Shown here in pieces: positions 43,702 through 54,300 of a stretch of DNA of 64,000 bases. Location of the stretch: positions 1 to 64,000 of the forward strand of contig NZ_LZKP01000153.1 of NCBI RefSeq assembly GCF_001672895.1, read 5' to 3'. Origin of the DNA: Mycobacterium sp. E740 (GTDB taxonomy: Bacteria > Actinomycetota > Actinomycetes > Mycobacteriales > Mycobacteriaceae). The notes under the pieces are model-generated. The model was not told the origin of the DNA. It did no database searches and worked only from the letters and a program-made list of their open reading frames with translations. The translations under genes and the position numbers were made by a program. Each line of letters begins with the position of its first letter. Position 1 is the first letter of the stretch.

Positions 43702-45000
43702 ATGGCTAGTGATACCCGCCGACGCGTCGCCATCCTCGGTGGCAACAGAATTCCGTTCGCCCGTTCCGACGGCGCCTACGCCAGCGCGTCGAACCAAGAC
43801 ATGTTCACCGCCGCGCTGGGCGGCCTCGTCGACCGCTTCGACTTGTCCGGGGAGACCCTCGGCGCGGTGATCGGTGGGGCGGTGCTCAAGCACAGCCGCG
43901 ACTTCAACCTGATCCGCGAGTGCGTGCTCGGCAGCGCGCTGTCGTCGTACACCCCGGCGTTCGACATCCAGCAGGCGTGCGGCACCGGCCTGCAGGCGAC
44001 GGTCTGCGCGGCCGACGGCATCGCCGCAGGGCGTTACGAGGTCGCGGCGGCCGGGGGAGTCGACACCGCCTCCGACGCGCCGATCGCCCTCGGTGACGAG
44101 CTTCGTCGCACGCTGCTGGGGTTGCGCCGCGCGAAGTCGAACGTCGACCGGCTCAAGCTGGTCGGCAAGCTGCCGGCGTCGCTGGGCGTCCAGATCCCGG
44201 TCAACAGTGAACCGCGCACCGGCATGTCGATGGGTGAGCACGCCGCCGTCACCACCAAGGAGATGGGCATCAAGCGCACCGACCAGGACGAGTTGGCCGC
44301 CGCGAGCCACCTGAACATGACTGCCGCCTACGACCGCGGCTTCTTCGACGACCTGGTGACCCCGTTCCTCGGCGTCTACCGCGACAACAACCTGCGGGCC
44401 GACTCGTCAGCGGAGAAGCTCGCCAAGCTCAAGCCGGTCTTCGGCGTGCGCAACGGCGACGCGACGATGACCGCGGGCAACTCGACGCCGCTCACCGACG
44501 GCGCCTCGGTGTCGCTGCTGGCGACCGACGAGTGGGCTTCGGCTCACGGCATCGAGCCGCTGGCGTACTTCGTCGACGCGGAGACCGCGGCCGTCGACTA
44601 CGTCAACGGCAAAGACGGCCTGCTGATGGCGCCGACGTATGCGGTGCCGCGGCTGCTGGCGCGCAACGGCCTGAGCCTGCAGGACTTCGACTTCTACGAG
44701 ATTCACGAGGCGTTCGCGTCGGTGGTGCTCGCTCACCTGCAGGCGTGGGAGTCCGAGGAGTACTGCAAGGAGCGGCTCGGCTTGGACAAGGCGCTGGGCA
44801 GCATCGACCGGTCCAAGCTCAACGTCAACGGCTCGTCGCTGGCGGCCGGGCATCCGTTCGCCGCCACCGGCGGGCGCATCGTCGCGCAGCTGGCCAAGCA
44901 ACTGGCGGAGAAGAAGAAGGAGACCGGGCAGCCGGTGCGCGGGCTGATCTCGATCTGCGCGGCCGGCGGACAGGGCGTCGCCGCGATCCTCGAGGCCTGA
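43702..45000 (+). CDS. fadA2: Acetyl-CoA acyltransferase (thiolase) FadA2
   Basis: 432 residues. The nucleophile Cys is in IQQACGTGLQATV near residue 92. The His is in YEIHEAFASVVLAH near residue 333, GHPFAATGGR follows, and the second Cys is in SICAAGGQGVAA near the C-terminus. Thiolases split 3-oxoacyl-CoA or condense two acyl-CoAs. ATG 43702 (MASDTRRRVAIL) is used; the frame upstream overlaps fabG4. Divergent from fabG4-htdX, with which it forms a reversible beta-oxidation-like set (Rv0241c-Rv0243). Confidence 0.92.
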   Translation: MASDTRRRVAILGGNRIPFARSDGAYASASNQDMFTAALGGLVDRFDLSGETLGAVIGGAVLKHSRDFNLIRECVLGSALSSYTPAFDIQQACGTGLQATVCAADGIAAGRYEVAAAGGVDTASDAPIALGDELRRTLLGLRRAKSNVDRLKLVGKLPASLGVQIPVNSEPRTGMSMGEHAAVTTKEMGIKRTDQDELAAASHLNMTAAYDRGFFDDLVTPFLGVYRDNNLRADSSAEKLAKLKPVFGVRNGDATMTAGNSTPLTDGASVSLLATDEWASAHGIEPLAYFVDAETAAVDYVNGKDGLLMAPTYAVPRLLARNGLSLQDFDFYEIHEAFASVVLAHLQAWESEEYCKERLGLDKALGSIDRSKLNVNGSSLAAGHPFAATGGRIVAQLAKQLAEKKKETGQPVRGLISICAAGGQGVAAILEA

Positions 45001-45065
45001 TTTCCGCGTGTCCCGGCCGGGTGTAACGCCCGCCAGAACCGCGTCGATACACCGGATAGCTCCGT

Positions 45066-45097
45066 ACTGCCGTCTGACCCCCCGACCCGGCGGCAGT
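45066..45097 (+). terminator. Putative hairpin after fadA2
   Basis: ACTGCCG (45066-45072) and CGGCAGT (45091-45097) are perfect 7-bp arms around an 18-base loop, followed by TCTTACTTTT about 10 bases downstream. The location 66 bases after the fadA2 stop fits a terminator. The rest of the 131-base gap before the next gene shows nothing else. Confidence 0.4.
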
Positions 45098-45131
45098 GCG
45101 GGGCTCTTACTTTTCGCCGCTGGATGCTTCG

Positions 45132-46103
45132 ATGGAACGCATGCAGATCAGCATCTCCCTCGTGGGACTCCTCACCGACGGCGACGGCACCTCACCGCTT
45201 GATGCGACCCTGAACAAACTCGCGTCGTTGCGCGACGAGGGGTTCCGTCGCGTGTGGATGGCGCAGCTGCCCTACGACCCCGACCTCCTGACGATCCTTG
45301 CCGTCGCGTTCCGCGAGATCGACACCATCGAGGTCGGATCGGGCGTCGTGCCGATCCAGGTGCAGCACCCCACGCAGCTGGCGCAGCGGGCGCTGACGCT
45401 GAACGCGATCGCCGGTGGCCGCTTCACGCTGGGGATCGGGCTGAGTCACCGCATGGTCACCGAAGGCGTGTGGGGCATCTCGTACGACCGGCCGGTGCGA
45501 CAGATGCGCGAGTACCTTGACGGACTGCTTCCGCTGCTGGCCGGCGAGCCCGCGAACGCCTCCGGCGAGTCCTGGACGACGCGCGGCTCGTTGAAAGTGC
45601 CCGGGGCACCGCAGCCGGACGTCTACCTCGCGGCTCTCGGCCCGCAGATGCTGCGCCTGGCGGGGCGCCGCAGCGCCGGGACGATGACGTGGATGACCGG
45701 ACCCAAGACGCTGGCCGGTCACGTCGTCCCGACGCTGCGCGCGGCCGCTGCCGAGGCGGGCCGCGAAGAGGGCGCGGTGCGGGTGGTGGCGTCGCTGCCC
45801 ATCAGCGTCACCGACGACGTCGACGGCGCGCGGGCCAGGGCCGCCGAAGAGTTCGCCGTCTACGGTCAGCTGCCCTCGTACCGCGCCATGCTCGACCGCG
45901 AGGGCTTCGCGGGCCCTGAGGACGCGGCGATCATCGGGGATGCGGCGACGGTGGCTCAGCGCCTCGACGAACTGAGCGCCGCCGGGGTCGACGAGTTCGT
46001 CGCGAGCGTCTTCGATCCCGACCCGGAGGCTCGGGAACGCACCCGGGCGCTGCTGCGGTCCAAGCACTCGTTAACAGCTGGAATTGACTCTGGTGTGACC
46101 TGA
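45132..46103 (+). CDS. LLM-class F420-dependent oxidoreductase
   Basis: 323 residues of the luciferase-like TIM-barrel family; most mycobacterial members use cofactor F420. Family blocks: FRRVWMAQLPYDPDLLTILA near residue 38, VGSGVVPIQVQHPTQLAQRA near 65 and GRFTLGIGLSHRMVTEGVWG near 95. ATG 45132 (MERMQISISL) is used; ATG 45141 is possible. Substrate unknown. It lies between fadA2 and the F6-like RNA, where I recall no gene in M. tuberculosis. Confidence 0.83.
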   Translation: MERMQISISLVGLLTDGDGTSPLDATLNKLASLRDEGFRRVWMAQLPYDPDLLTILAVAFREIDTIEVGSGVVPIQVQHPTQLAQRALTLNAIAGGRFTLGIGLSHRMVTEGVWGISYDRPVRQMREYLDGLLPLLAGEPANASGESWTTRGSLKVPGAPQPDVYLAALGPQMLRLAGRRSAGTMTWMTGPKTLAGHVVPTLRAAAAEAGREEGAVRVVASLPISVTDDVDGARARAAEEFAVYGQLPSYRAMLDREGFAGPEDAAIIGDAATVAQRLDELSAAGVDEFVASVFDPDPEARERTRALLRSKHSLTAGIDSGVT

Positions 46104-46109
46104 GTCACC
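46094..46109. promoter_or_regulatory. CRP-like palindrome upstream of the F6-like RNA
   Basis: TGTGACCTGAGTCACC fits TGTGA-N6-TCACA with one mismatch. Mycobacterial CRP (Rv3676) uses this consensus. It overlaps the stop of the oxidoreductase gene and lies just upstream of a possible -10 element TACGAT (46114-46119). Confidence 0.45.
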
Positions 46110-46126
46110 GGCGTACGATCGATCGC

Positions 46127-46232
46127 ACGACGGGTTCGGGAGGGCACCAGGTGCGTCACATCAGTCTCGCGCGGTCGGCTCTCAACCCTTTGCCGACTCT
46201 TCGGATAAGCCACTCCCGAACCCGCCCTCATA
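46127..46232 (+). ncRNA. Candidate small RNA F6 (Mcr14)
   Basis: A 12-bp perfect inverted repeat, CGGGTTCGGGAG (46131-46142) and CTCCCGAACCCG (46213-46224), closes a loop of about 70 bases containing shorter hairpin-forming segments. In M. tuberculosis the SigF-dependent sRNA F6 lies between fadA2 (Rv0243) and fadE5 (Rv0244c); here the structure lies in the same interval immediately before fadE5. A TACGAT box ends 7 bases before the proposed 5' end. The strand is taken from F6; no SigF-type promoter was evident. Identity rests on position and structure, not alignment. Confidence 0.6.
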
Positions 46233-46243
46233 CCTGATGACGA

Positions 46244-46276
46244 AAACCGCCCCCGGGAAGAGACCGGGGGCGGTTT
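46244..46276. terminator. Strong GC hairpin terminator between the F6-like RNA and fadE5
   Basis: AAACCGCCCCCGG (46244-46256) and CCGGGGGCGGTTT (46264-46276) are perfect 13-bp arms around a 7-base loop, flanked by A on the left and T on the right, so it can end transcription from both sides. fadE5 ends 22 bases to the right. Confidence 0.85.
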
Positions 46277-46297
46277 CGTGTGAAGCGGTCGAACCTC

Positions 46298-48133
46298 TCA
46301 GAAGGCCGCCTCGTCGAGTTCCATCACCTCGTTGTCGAGGTTCTCGATGATCTGGCGCGTGCTGGTGAGCAACGGCAGGAAGTTCTTGGCGAAGAACGAC
46401 GCCACCGCGACCTTGCCTTCGTAGAAGGCGCGGTCGTCACCGCTTGCACCCGCGTCGAGCTTCTCGATCGCGACCACGGCGTGCTGCTGCAGCAGCCAAC
46501 CGATGACCAGGTCGCCGACGCTCATCAGGAAGCGCACCGAACCGAGGCCGACCTTGTAGAGCTCGGCCGGGTTCTCCTGCGCCGCCATCAGATAGCCGGT
46601 GAGCGACGCGGCCATGGCCTGGACGTCCTCCAGCGCGGTGGCCAGCAGTGCGCGCTCGCCCTTGAGCCGGCCGTTGCCCGACTCGTTCTTGACGAACTGC
46701 TCGATCTGGCCGGCCACGTACGCCAGCGCCTGACCCTTGTCCCGCACGATCTTGCGGAAGAAGAAGTCCTGCGCCTGGATCGCGGTGGTGCCCTCGTAGA
46801 GCGAGTCGATCTTGGCGTCGCGGATGTACTGCTCGATCGGGTAGTCCTGCAGGAAGCCCGAACCACCGAAGGTCTGCAGGCTCTCGGTCAGCTTCGCGTA
46901 GGCCTGCTCGGAGCCGACACCCTTGACGATCGGCAGCATCAGGTCGTTGACCTTGGCCGCCAGCCCGGCATCAACGTCGTGCAGCGCCTTGGCGACCGCG
47001 GAGTCCTGGAACGTCGCGGTGTAGAGGTACAGCGCGCGCAGACCCTCGGCGTACGCCTTCTGAGTCATCAGCGAACGACGCACGTCTGGGTGGTGCGTGA
47101 TGGTCACCCGCGGCGCGGTCTTGTCGGTCATCTGCGTCATGTCGGCGCCCTGGACGCGCTCCTTGGCGTACTCGAGCGCGTTGAGGTAACCGGTCGACAG
47201 AGTCGCAATCGCCTTGGTGCCGACCATCATTCGAGCCTGCTCGATGACGTCGAACATCTGCGCGATGCCGTCGTGCACCTCACCGACCAACCAGCCGACG
47301 GCCGGGGTGCCGTGCTGGCCCAGCGAGAGCTCACACGTGGCCGACACCTTCAGGCCCATCTTGTGCTCGACGTTGGTGACGAACACGCCGTTGCGCTCGC
47401 CGGGCTCACCGGTCTCCGGGTCGAAGAAGAACTTCGGTACGAAGAACAGCGACAGGCCCTTGGTGCCCGGGCCGGCGCCCTCGGGGCGGGCCAGCACCAG
47501 GTGCATGATGTTCTCGAACAGATCATCGGAGTCGCCCGACGTGATGAAGCGCTTGACGCCGTCGATGTGCCAGGTGCCGTCGGCCTGCTGCACGGCCTTC
47601 GTGCGGCCGGCGCCGACGTCGGAGCCCGCGTCCGGCTCGGTCAGCACCATGGTGGCGCCCCAGTTGCGCTCGGCGGCCAGCACGGCCCACTTCTTCTGCT
47701 CGTCGGTGCCGTTGTTGTAGAAGATCTCGCACATGCCCGCGCCCATCGCGTACATGTAGGCGGCGGGGTTGGCGCCGAGGACGTGCTCGATCAGGGCCCA
47801 CTGCAGCGCCCGCGGCATCGGCATGCCACCGAGCTCCTCGGACAGGCCGACCTTGTCCCAGCCGCCTTCGAGCAGCGCGCGCATCGACTTCTTGAACGAG
47901 TCGGGCAGCGTCACCGTGTGGGCGTTGGGGTCGAACACGGGCGGGTTGCGGTCAGCGTCGGCGAACGACTCGGCGATCGGGCCCTCAGCCAGCCGGGCCA
48001 TCTCACCGAGCATCTCGCGGGCGGTGTCGATGTCCAGGTCGGCGAAGTCACCTTCGCCGAGCGCCTTGTCAACGCCGAAAACCTCGAACAGGTTGAACAC
48101 CTGGTCGCGAACGTTGCTCTTGTAGTGGCTCAC
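46298..48133 (-). CDS. fadE5: Acyl-CoA dehydrogenase FadE5
   Basis: A 611-residue FAD enzyme with broad acyl-CoA chain-length use (Rv0244c / MSMEG_0406). The FAD/substrate block is [20 protein letters not shown], the catalytic Glu is in [20 protein letters not shown] near residue 447, and a C-terminal domain ends [17 protein letters not shown] 48133 has GAGGAGG upstream. The promoter (TATAGT at 48206-48211 on the minus strand, TTTGAG 17 bases upstream of it) is covered and followed by two palindromic operators. It lies directly downstream of pks on the same strand. Confidence 0.95.
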   Translation of the reverse strand: MSHYKSNVRDQVFNLFEVFGVDKALGEGDFADLDIDTAREMLGEMARLAEGPIAESFADADRNPPVFDPNAHTVTLPDSFKKSMRALLEGGWDKVGLSEELGGMPMPRALQWALIEHVLGANPAAYMYAMGAGMCEIFYNNGTDEQKKWAVLAAERNWGATMVLTEPDAGSDVGAGRTKAVQQADGTWHIDGVKRFITSGDSDDLFENIMHLVLARPEGAGPGTKGLSLFFVPKFFFDPETGEPGERNGVFVTNVEHKMGLKVSATCELSLGQHGTPAVGWLVGEVHDGIAQMFDVIEQARMMVGTKAIATLSTGYLNALEYAKERVQGADMTQMTDKTAPRVTITHHPDVRRSLMTQKAYAEGLRALYLYTATFQDSAVAKALHDVDAGLAAKVNDLMLPIVKGVGSEQAYAKLTESLQTFGGSGFLQDYPIEQYIRDAKIDSLYEGTTAIQAQDFFFRKIVRDKGQALAYVAGQIEQFVKNESGNGRLKGERALLATALEDVQAMAASLTGYLMAAQENPAELYKVGLGSVRFLMSVGDLVIGWLLQQHAVVAIEKLDAGASGDDRAFYEGKVAVASFFAKNFLPLLTSTRQIIENLDNEVMELDEAAF

Positions 48134-48183
48134 AGTTCCTCCTCGATGAGATAGCCACTGTCGGTTGGGTACTTTCGGTTAAG

Positions 48184-48197
48184 TTACCCACCAGTAA
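48184..48197. promoter_or_regulatory. fadE5 operator 1
   Basis: TTACCCACCAGTAA, read on the minus strand as TTACTGGTGGGTAA, matches TTACTnnTGRGTAA. The wider arms are GTTAC/GTAAC. It lies just downstream of the predicted fadE5 transcription start. Confidence 0.65.
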
Positions 48198-48208
48198 CTG
48201 CCCGAACT

Positions 48209-48222
48209 ATACCCATCAGTAA
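48209..48222. promoter_or_regulatory. fadE5 operator 2, overlapping the -10 box
   Basis: ATACCCATCAGTAA, read on the minus strand as TTACTGATGGGTAT, matches the consensus except the last base. It fills the spacer of the predicted fadE5 promoter and overlaps the -10 element. Its centre is 25 bases from operator 1. The rest of the 229-base fadE5-pks gap shows only a weak half-site (near 48167) and no gene. Confidence 0.6.
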
Positions 48223-48362
48223 CTTCAACTCAAACCTCCGAGAAACAATTTCCGGTGCCTAACTAACCGCCCGGTTGGTCGGGCCGCCAAATCCGCAGTT
48301 GACGGGCCGCTGACCGGCCGTTTCAGCGTGTTGTGAGAATCGTCACGCCGCCACTTGGCGGG

Positions 48363-51300
48363 TCATTCGGACGGCGAGACCGGGTGCTCTTCCGGCGCTT
48401 CCGCGGTCTGTGCATCGGGCAGTTGGCCCACCAGGTATTCGGCGAGGCCCCCGATGGTCGGGTAGTCGAACACCGCGGTCGCGTTGATCGTGAACGCGCC
48501 ACCGAACTGGCTGTGCAGCCGGTTGCGCAGTTCGATCGCCATCAGCGAATCCGTGCCCAAGTCGAGGAACCGGCTCGTGGCGGCGGGCGGTTGAGCCAGC
48601 CGCAGGAAGTTCTGCACCTCACGCTGCAGGAACTCGGTCACGAAACCGGCGCGCTGCGGCACCGGGATCTCCTGCAACTGCTTGAGCAGCTCGCTGTCCC
48701 CGGTCATTTCACCTTCGGGGCGAGGCAACACCAGATCGAGAATCGGGGGACGCACAGCGCCCAACACCTTGGCCGCCCGCTGCCAATTGGCCTTGACGAC
48801 GGTGGCCTGGCCGGTGCCGTTCGCGACGACCTCGGTGAGCGCGCTCAGCGCGGCCGACGGCTCCAGCGGAATCAGGCCCTGCGCACCGATGTTGGCGCTC
48901 GCAGCCTCCGAGGACGCCATACCGCCCTGGGCCCACGGCCCGAAGTTGACGCCCGTCGCCGGCAGGCCCTGTGCCCGACGCCGGGCCACCAGCCCGTCGA
49001 GCAGCGCGTTGGCGGTTGCGTAGTTGGCCTGGCCGGGTGAACCGAACACGCTCGACACCGAGGAGGACACGATGAAGAAGTCCAAGTCGTCGTCCTTGGT
49101 CAGCCGATCCAGATGGCAGGCTCCGAAGGCCTTGGGCGCCAACGTAGTACGGAATCGCTCGAGGCTCTGCTGCGACAGCAGCGCGTCGTCGAGAACCCCG
49201 GCCAGGTGCGCCACCCCGGCGAGTGGCGGCAGCTCCGCGCGGATCCGTTGCAGCAACTGCGCGACGTCGGACTCGTCGCCCACGTCCGCTGTGAAGACGT
49301 GAATGCGGCACTTGTAGCGCTCGGTGATGTCGTCGATGGCTTGCTGCGTCGTGGCGTCCGGCGCCCGCCGGCTGGTCAACACGATGTCGCCGGCACCGAG
49401 CTGGGCGAAGTACGACGCCGTGTGCAGACCGATCGCCCCGAGGCCACCGGTGATCAGATAGCTGCGCTCGGGCCGCGGCTGGAGCGGAACCGGTATCTGG
49501 CACACGATCTTTCCGATGTGCCGCGCCTGCTGCATGCGGCGGAACGCCGCCCGCGCCTCGGTGATCGGGTAGATCTCGGCGGGCAGCGGCGTCCACTCCT
49601 GACTGGCCATCCCGTCGGACACTTCGGTCAGCAGTCGCTTGACGTGGTCGGGATTCTGCAGAGCGGTGAGATCCAGCGCGACGATCTCGTAGGCGATGTC
49701 GGGCCGGGCCGACGCCATCTGCTCCAGCGTCCAGATGTCGCGCTTGGCGATCTCGGCGAACCGACCGTTCTGTGCCGTCGCGCGCACGGTGGCCTCGACG
49801 AAACCCTCATTCGTCAGGCTGTTGAGCACGACGTCGACACCGGCACCGTCGGTGTCCGCCAATATCTGGTCGGCGAAATCCGTCGTGCGCGAATCGTAGA
49901 CATACTGCACGCCCATCTCACGCAGCGTCGCCCGCTTGTACTTGCTGGCGGTCGCGAACACGACCGCACCGTGCTGCTGCGCCATCTGCACCGCATATAG
50001 TCCGACACCGCCGCTGGCGGCGTGGATGAGCACGCGGTCGCCAGGCTTGAGCTGCGCCCAGTCGAACGCGAGCCGAACTGTCAGCGCCGCGGCCGGGATG
50101 GTTGCCGCCGCCACCGCGCTCAGCCCCTCCGGCAACGGCGCCACCAATTGGAGCGGAACGTTGAACCGGCTGCAGAACGCGCCCTGCATGAAGCCGTAGA
50201 CGCGCTGGCCGACCTCGACGCCGGTGACCCCGTCACCCAGTTGCGTGACTATGCCGGCGAAGTCCCCACCGATCGGTCCGGGGTCACCCGGGTAGAGGCC
50301 GAGCACGTTGAGCACGTCCCGGAAGTTGAGGCCCGCGGCCTCCACCCGCACCTGCACGTAACCCTCACCCGGGGGTGTCACCTCGGTTTCGACCAACCGC
50401 AGGTTGTCGATCGCGCCGCGTTCGGTCGGCGCCAGGACGTAGTCGGCCGAGCGTGGCACCGTCAGATGCCCGCTGCGCGCCCACGGCAACAACCGCGAGG
50501 CGAGCAGTTTGCCTTGTCGCAGCGCGAGTTCCGGTTCGTCGATCGGCTCGGCCAGCAGGCCGGCGAGCACCCGTGCCGCCTCCGGTGACCCGTCGCTGTC
50601 GACCAGCTTGCAGCGCAGCGCCGGCTCCTCGTTGATAGTCGTGCGCCCGAATCCCCACAGCGCGGCCTGCACCGGGTCCACCGGTTCACCGGACTCGGTC
50701 GCCACGGCCCGGTCGGTGCTGATCCACAGTCCGCCCGGAAGCTTCACCGAGCCGCTCTGCACGGTGTGGACGACCGACAGCAGCTGGGCGATCTCGGCCT
50801 CGATCCGCTCGGCCGTCTCGGCGCTCGACTCGTCGGTCCCGGGCGCGCTCGCCCGCCACACCACGCCCGAGAAGCCGACACCGCGCTCGTGCGCGTTCAC
50901 CAGCAGCGGTCCCAACGGCTCGGCGTCGACGGTCTGATGGAACGGGATGCACCCGGGCACCTGGGCTGCCAGTTCGTCGAAACCGGCGATCAGCCAGGTT
51001 CCGTTCACCGGGGCGACGTCGTCGTCCGACGGCGGTAGCGGCACTTCGTGCCAGCCGAGCGTGTAGAGCAGCCTGGTCGCATCCCCGCCGAGGCCGCGCA
51101 GCAGCGCCTCGCGCGGTGCCCGCTTGACCGTGAACTCGCGAATCCCGCCGAGCAGGCGGCCATCTCGATCGACGAAATCGAGATCGAAGACCTGGGTTTC
51201 GTTGTCGACGCCGCTGGCGTGCCACTTCGCCCGGCAGTAGAACCGCCGCGGAATCTTCTCGAGCAGCCACACCTGCCCGTACCGCAACGGCAGGAACATG

Positions 51301-54300
51301 TCGTTCACGCCACGCTCGAGCGCAAGATGCGACGGGAACGCCGGGAAGGTGACACCGGTGCACAGATCCATCAGCACCGGGTGCATCGGCTCGGTGCCGA
51401 GGTGCTCGGCGAGCTTCTCGCCGACGATGATGTCGCCGATCGCCTCGCCCTCGGCAACCCACAGCGCCTTGAGTGACTCGGACCAGGTTGGCCCCCAGTT
51501 CAATTCCGCGTCGGCGAAGGTTTCGAACAAGTCCTGCGGGCGCATACGGCCCAGCCGCTCGACCACCTCGTCGATGGGTTCTTCGCTGCCCGATATCGGT
51601 TCGTCGGTGAAATCGGTGTCACTCAGGACGGTTCCGTCAGCGTTCAGCGACCACTCGGCGTCGCGAACGCCGTACGGACGGCTGTGCAGCTTGAAGCTGA
51701 CTTCACCGCTGTCCTCCAACGGATGAAGCGTCAGCTGCACTTCACGGGAACTCTTCTCCGGCAGGATGATCGGCTCGTAGAAGAAGATGTCTTTCGCCCG
51801 GGCCGGCGCGCCGACAGCGGCCAGCGCCATCGTCACATATGTGGCCCCGGGGACGACGACGGTTCCGTAGATGACGTGATCGGACAGCCACGGCTGCGAC
51901 TTGACGGACAACCTGGTGGTGTAGACGGAGTCGCCGGACGCGAGATCCTTTGCGCTTCCCAGCAATCCGGAGACCGCCGGACCGTCGACGGTGATACCCG
52001 ATGTCTTCGGCCAGAAACGACGGCGCTGGAACGGATAAGTGGGCAACTCGAGGCGACGGCGGCGCTGACCATGCAGCGCGGCGAAGTCGAGTCGGTGCCC
52101 GCCGACGTAGGCCGCTGCCAGCGCGTCGGTGATCTGGCGCCGGTCACCGACGCCTTTACGCAGCGAGACCACCGCCCGCGGCGCCGGCATGTGTTCCGGC
52201 CAGACCTGTACCGCAGCCCCGGTCAGCACCGGCTGCGGGCCGATCTCCATCAACACCGAACAGCCCAGCGCGGCCACGGTCCGCACGCTTTCGGCGAATT
52301 GCACCGGCTGGCGGGAATGCCGCCGCCAGTACTGGGCGTCGAGCGGTGTCTGGGTCGTCAGCACGGCGCCGGTGCGGTTACACACCAGCGGCAGAGTCGG
52401 GGCCGCGAACTGCATCCGCGCCGCGTACGCCTCGAATTCGTCGAGCACGGGATCCAACAGCTCGGAGTGGAACGCGTGGCTGGTCTCCAGCCAGGTGCAC
52501 CGGATGCCTTCGTCACCGAACCGAGCGACTATCTGCTCGAGATCCTCACCGGGACCGGAAAGCACGGTGTTGGGGCCGTTGTACGCGCCCACCGACACCC
52601 GGGGGAACTCCGCGGCGGTGTCCTCGACCTGTTTCGCGTCGGTGAACACGGCCACCATTCGCCCACCTTCGGGCAGGCTGCCGAACAGCCGCCCGCGCTC
52701 GGCCATCAGCCGCGCTCCGTCCTCGAGGCTGAACACCCCGGCCACACATGCCGCCGCGTACTGGCCGACGCTGTGCCCGAGAACCACATCGGGTTCGACC
52801 CCCCACGACTGCCACAGCCGGGCCAGCCCCATCTCGACCGCGTAGAGTGCCGGCTGGGCAAAAGAAGTGTGCCGCAACGCTTCCGCGTCCTCACGGGTGG
52901 TGGCGAACAACACATCGAGCAGCGGACGCGGCAGCATACCGTCGACGGCTTCCGCGCAGCGTTTCACCGTCTCGGCGAAAACCGGTTCAGCGGTGAACAA
53001 CTCACGCGCCATCCCTGGATACTGACTACCTTGCCCGGTGAACAACCACGCTGTCGTCGGGCGCTCGGTGCACTCACCGCGTACCACGCCCGGGCGCTGC
53101 CGGTTCGCGGCCAGGTCGACCAAGCCCTCACGCGCGCTCTCGACCGAATCCACGACCAGCGCGGCCCGATGCTCGAAATGCGAACGGCCCGTTCCCGCCG
53201 TGAGGCAGACTTCGGCCAAGTCGGCGTCCGGATACTTCTCGAACCAGGCGCCGTACCGCTGGGCCAACGCCAGCAGCGCCTCGGGTGTCCGCGCGGACAA
53301 CGCCAGCACGTTGACAGGCTGTTCGGCCGACTCCGCGGCTGCTGAACCATCCTCGGCGGCGACGGGCGCCGGCGGCGCTTCCTCGATCAGCACGTGCGCA
53401 TTGGTGCCGGTGAATCCGAACGAGCTCACACCGGCGCGGCGGGGTTTGCCGTTGGTCTGCCACGGAGTCGCTTCCTCGACGACCCGCACCGGCAACGAGT
53501 CCCAGGGGATGTGCGGCGACGGATTGTCGAAGTGCAGGCTCTGGGGCAGCAGTTGATGCTGCAGCGACAGGACTACCTTGATCAGACCCGCTGCCCCTGA
53601 GGCTGATTCGAGATGCCCGACGTTGGTCTTCACCGAACCCATCAACAGTGGCCGGTCCGCGTCGCGCGCGGCGCCGTAGGCGGCTGCGGCCGCTTGCACC
53701 TCGATCGGATCACCCAGCGGCGTCCCGGTGCCGTGCGCTTCGAGATAGTCGACGTCGCCGCCCGTAACGCCGGCACGCGCCAGAACCGTCTTGATAAGCC
53801 GTTGCTGTGCACCGCCGTTCGGTACGGTCAGGCCACTGGAAGCGCCGTCCTGGTTGACTCCGCTGCCCGCGATCACCGCCTGCACGCGGTCGCCGTCACG
53901 GACCGCGTCACTCAGCCGCTTGAGCACCAGGATGCCGCAGCCTTCACTGCGCACGTAGCCGTCGGCAGAGGCGTCGAACGTCTTGCACCGCCCGACGGGA
54001 GAAAGCATCCGGGCGCGCGAAGCCGCGATCACCGTCACCGGGCTCAGCAAGACGTTCACCCCGCCGGCCAGCGCCATGTCGCAGTCACCGGCGTGCAATG
54101 CCTGGCAGGCCTGGTGGACGGCCACCAACGCCGAACTGCATGCGGTGTCGACCGCGACGGCAGGCCCTTCGAGGCCCAGGGCGAAGGCGACGCGGCCGGA
54201 AACCGCGTTGAGGGCATTGCCGGTGATGAAGTACGGCTCGATCTTGTCGACCGACTCGGAGGACAGCAGGTGTGCGTACTCGTTGGCGGCGACACCCATG

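Noticed and set aside
46280..48154. A 624-codon plus-strand open frame opposite fadE5
   Set aside because: It mirrors the high-GC fadE5 codons, lacks any recognisable domain and has no ribosome site; fadE5 is certain.
48303..48325. GGCCG-CTGAC-CGGCC as a terminator after pks
   Set aside because: The stem is only five pairs and such GC repeats are common by chance in this DNA.
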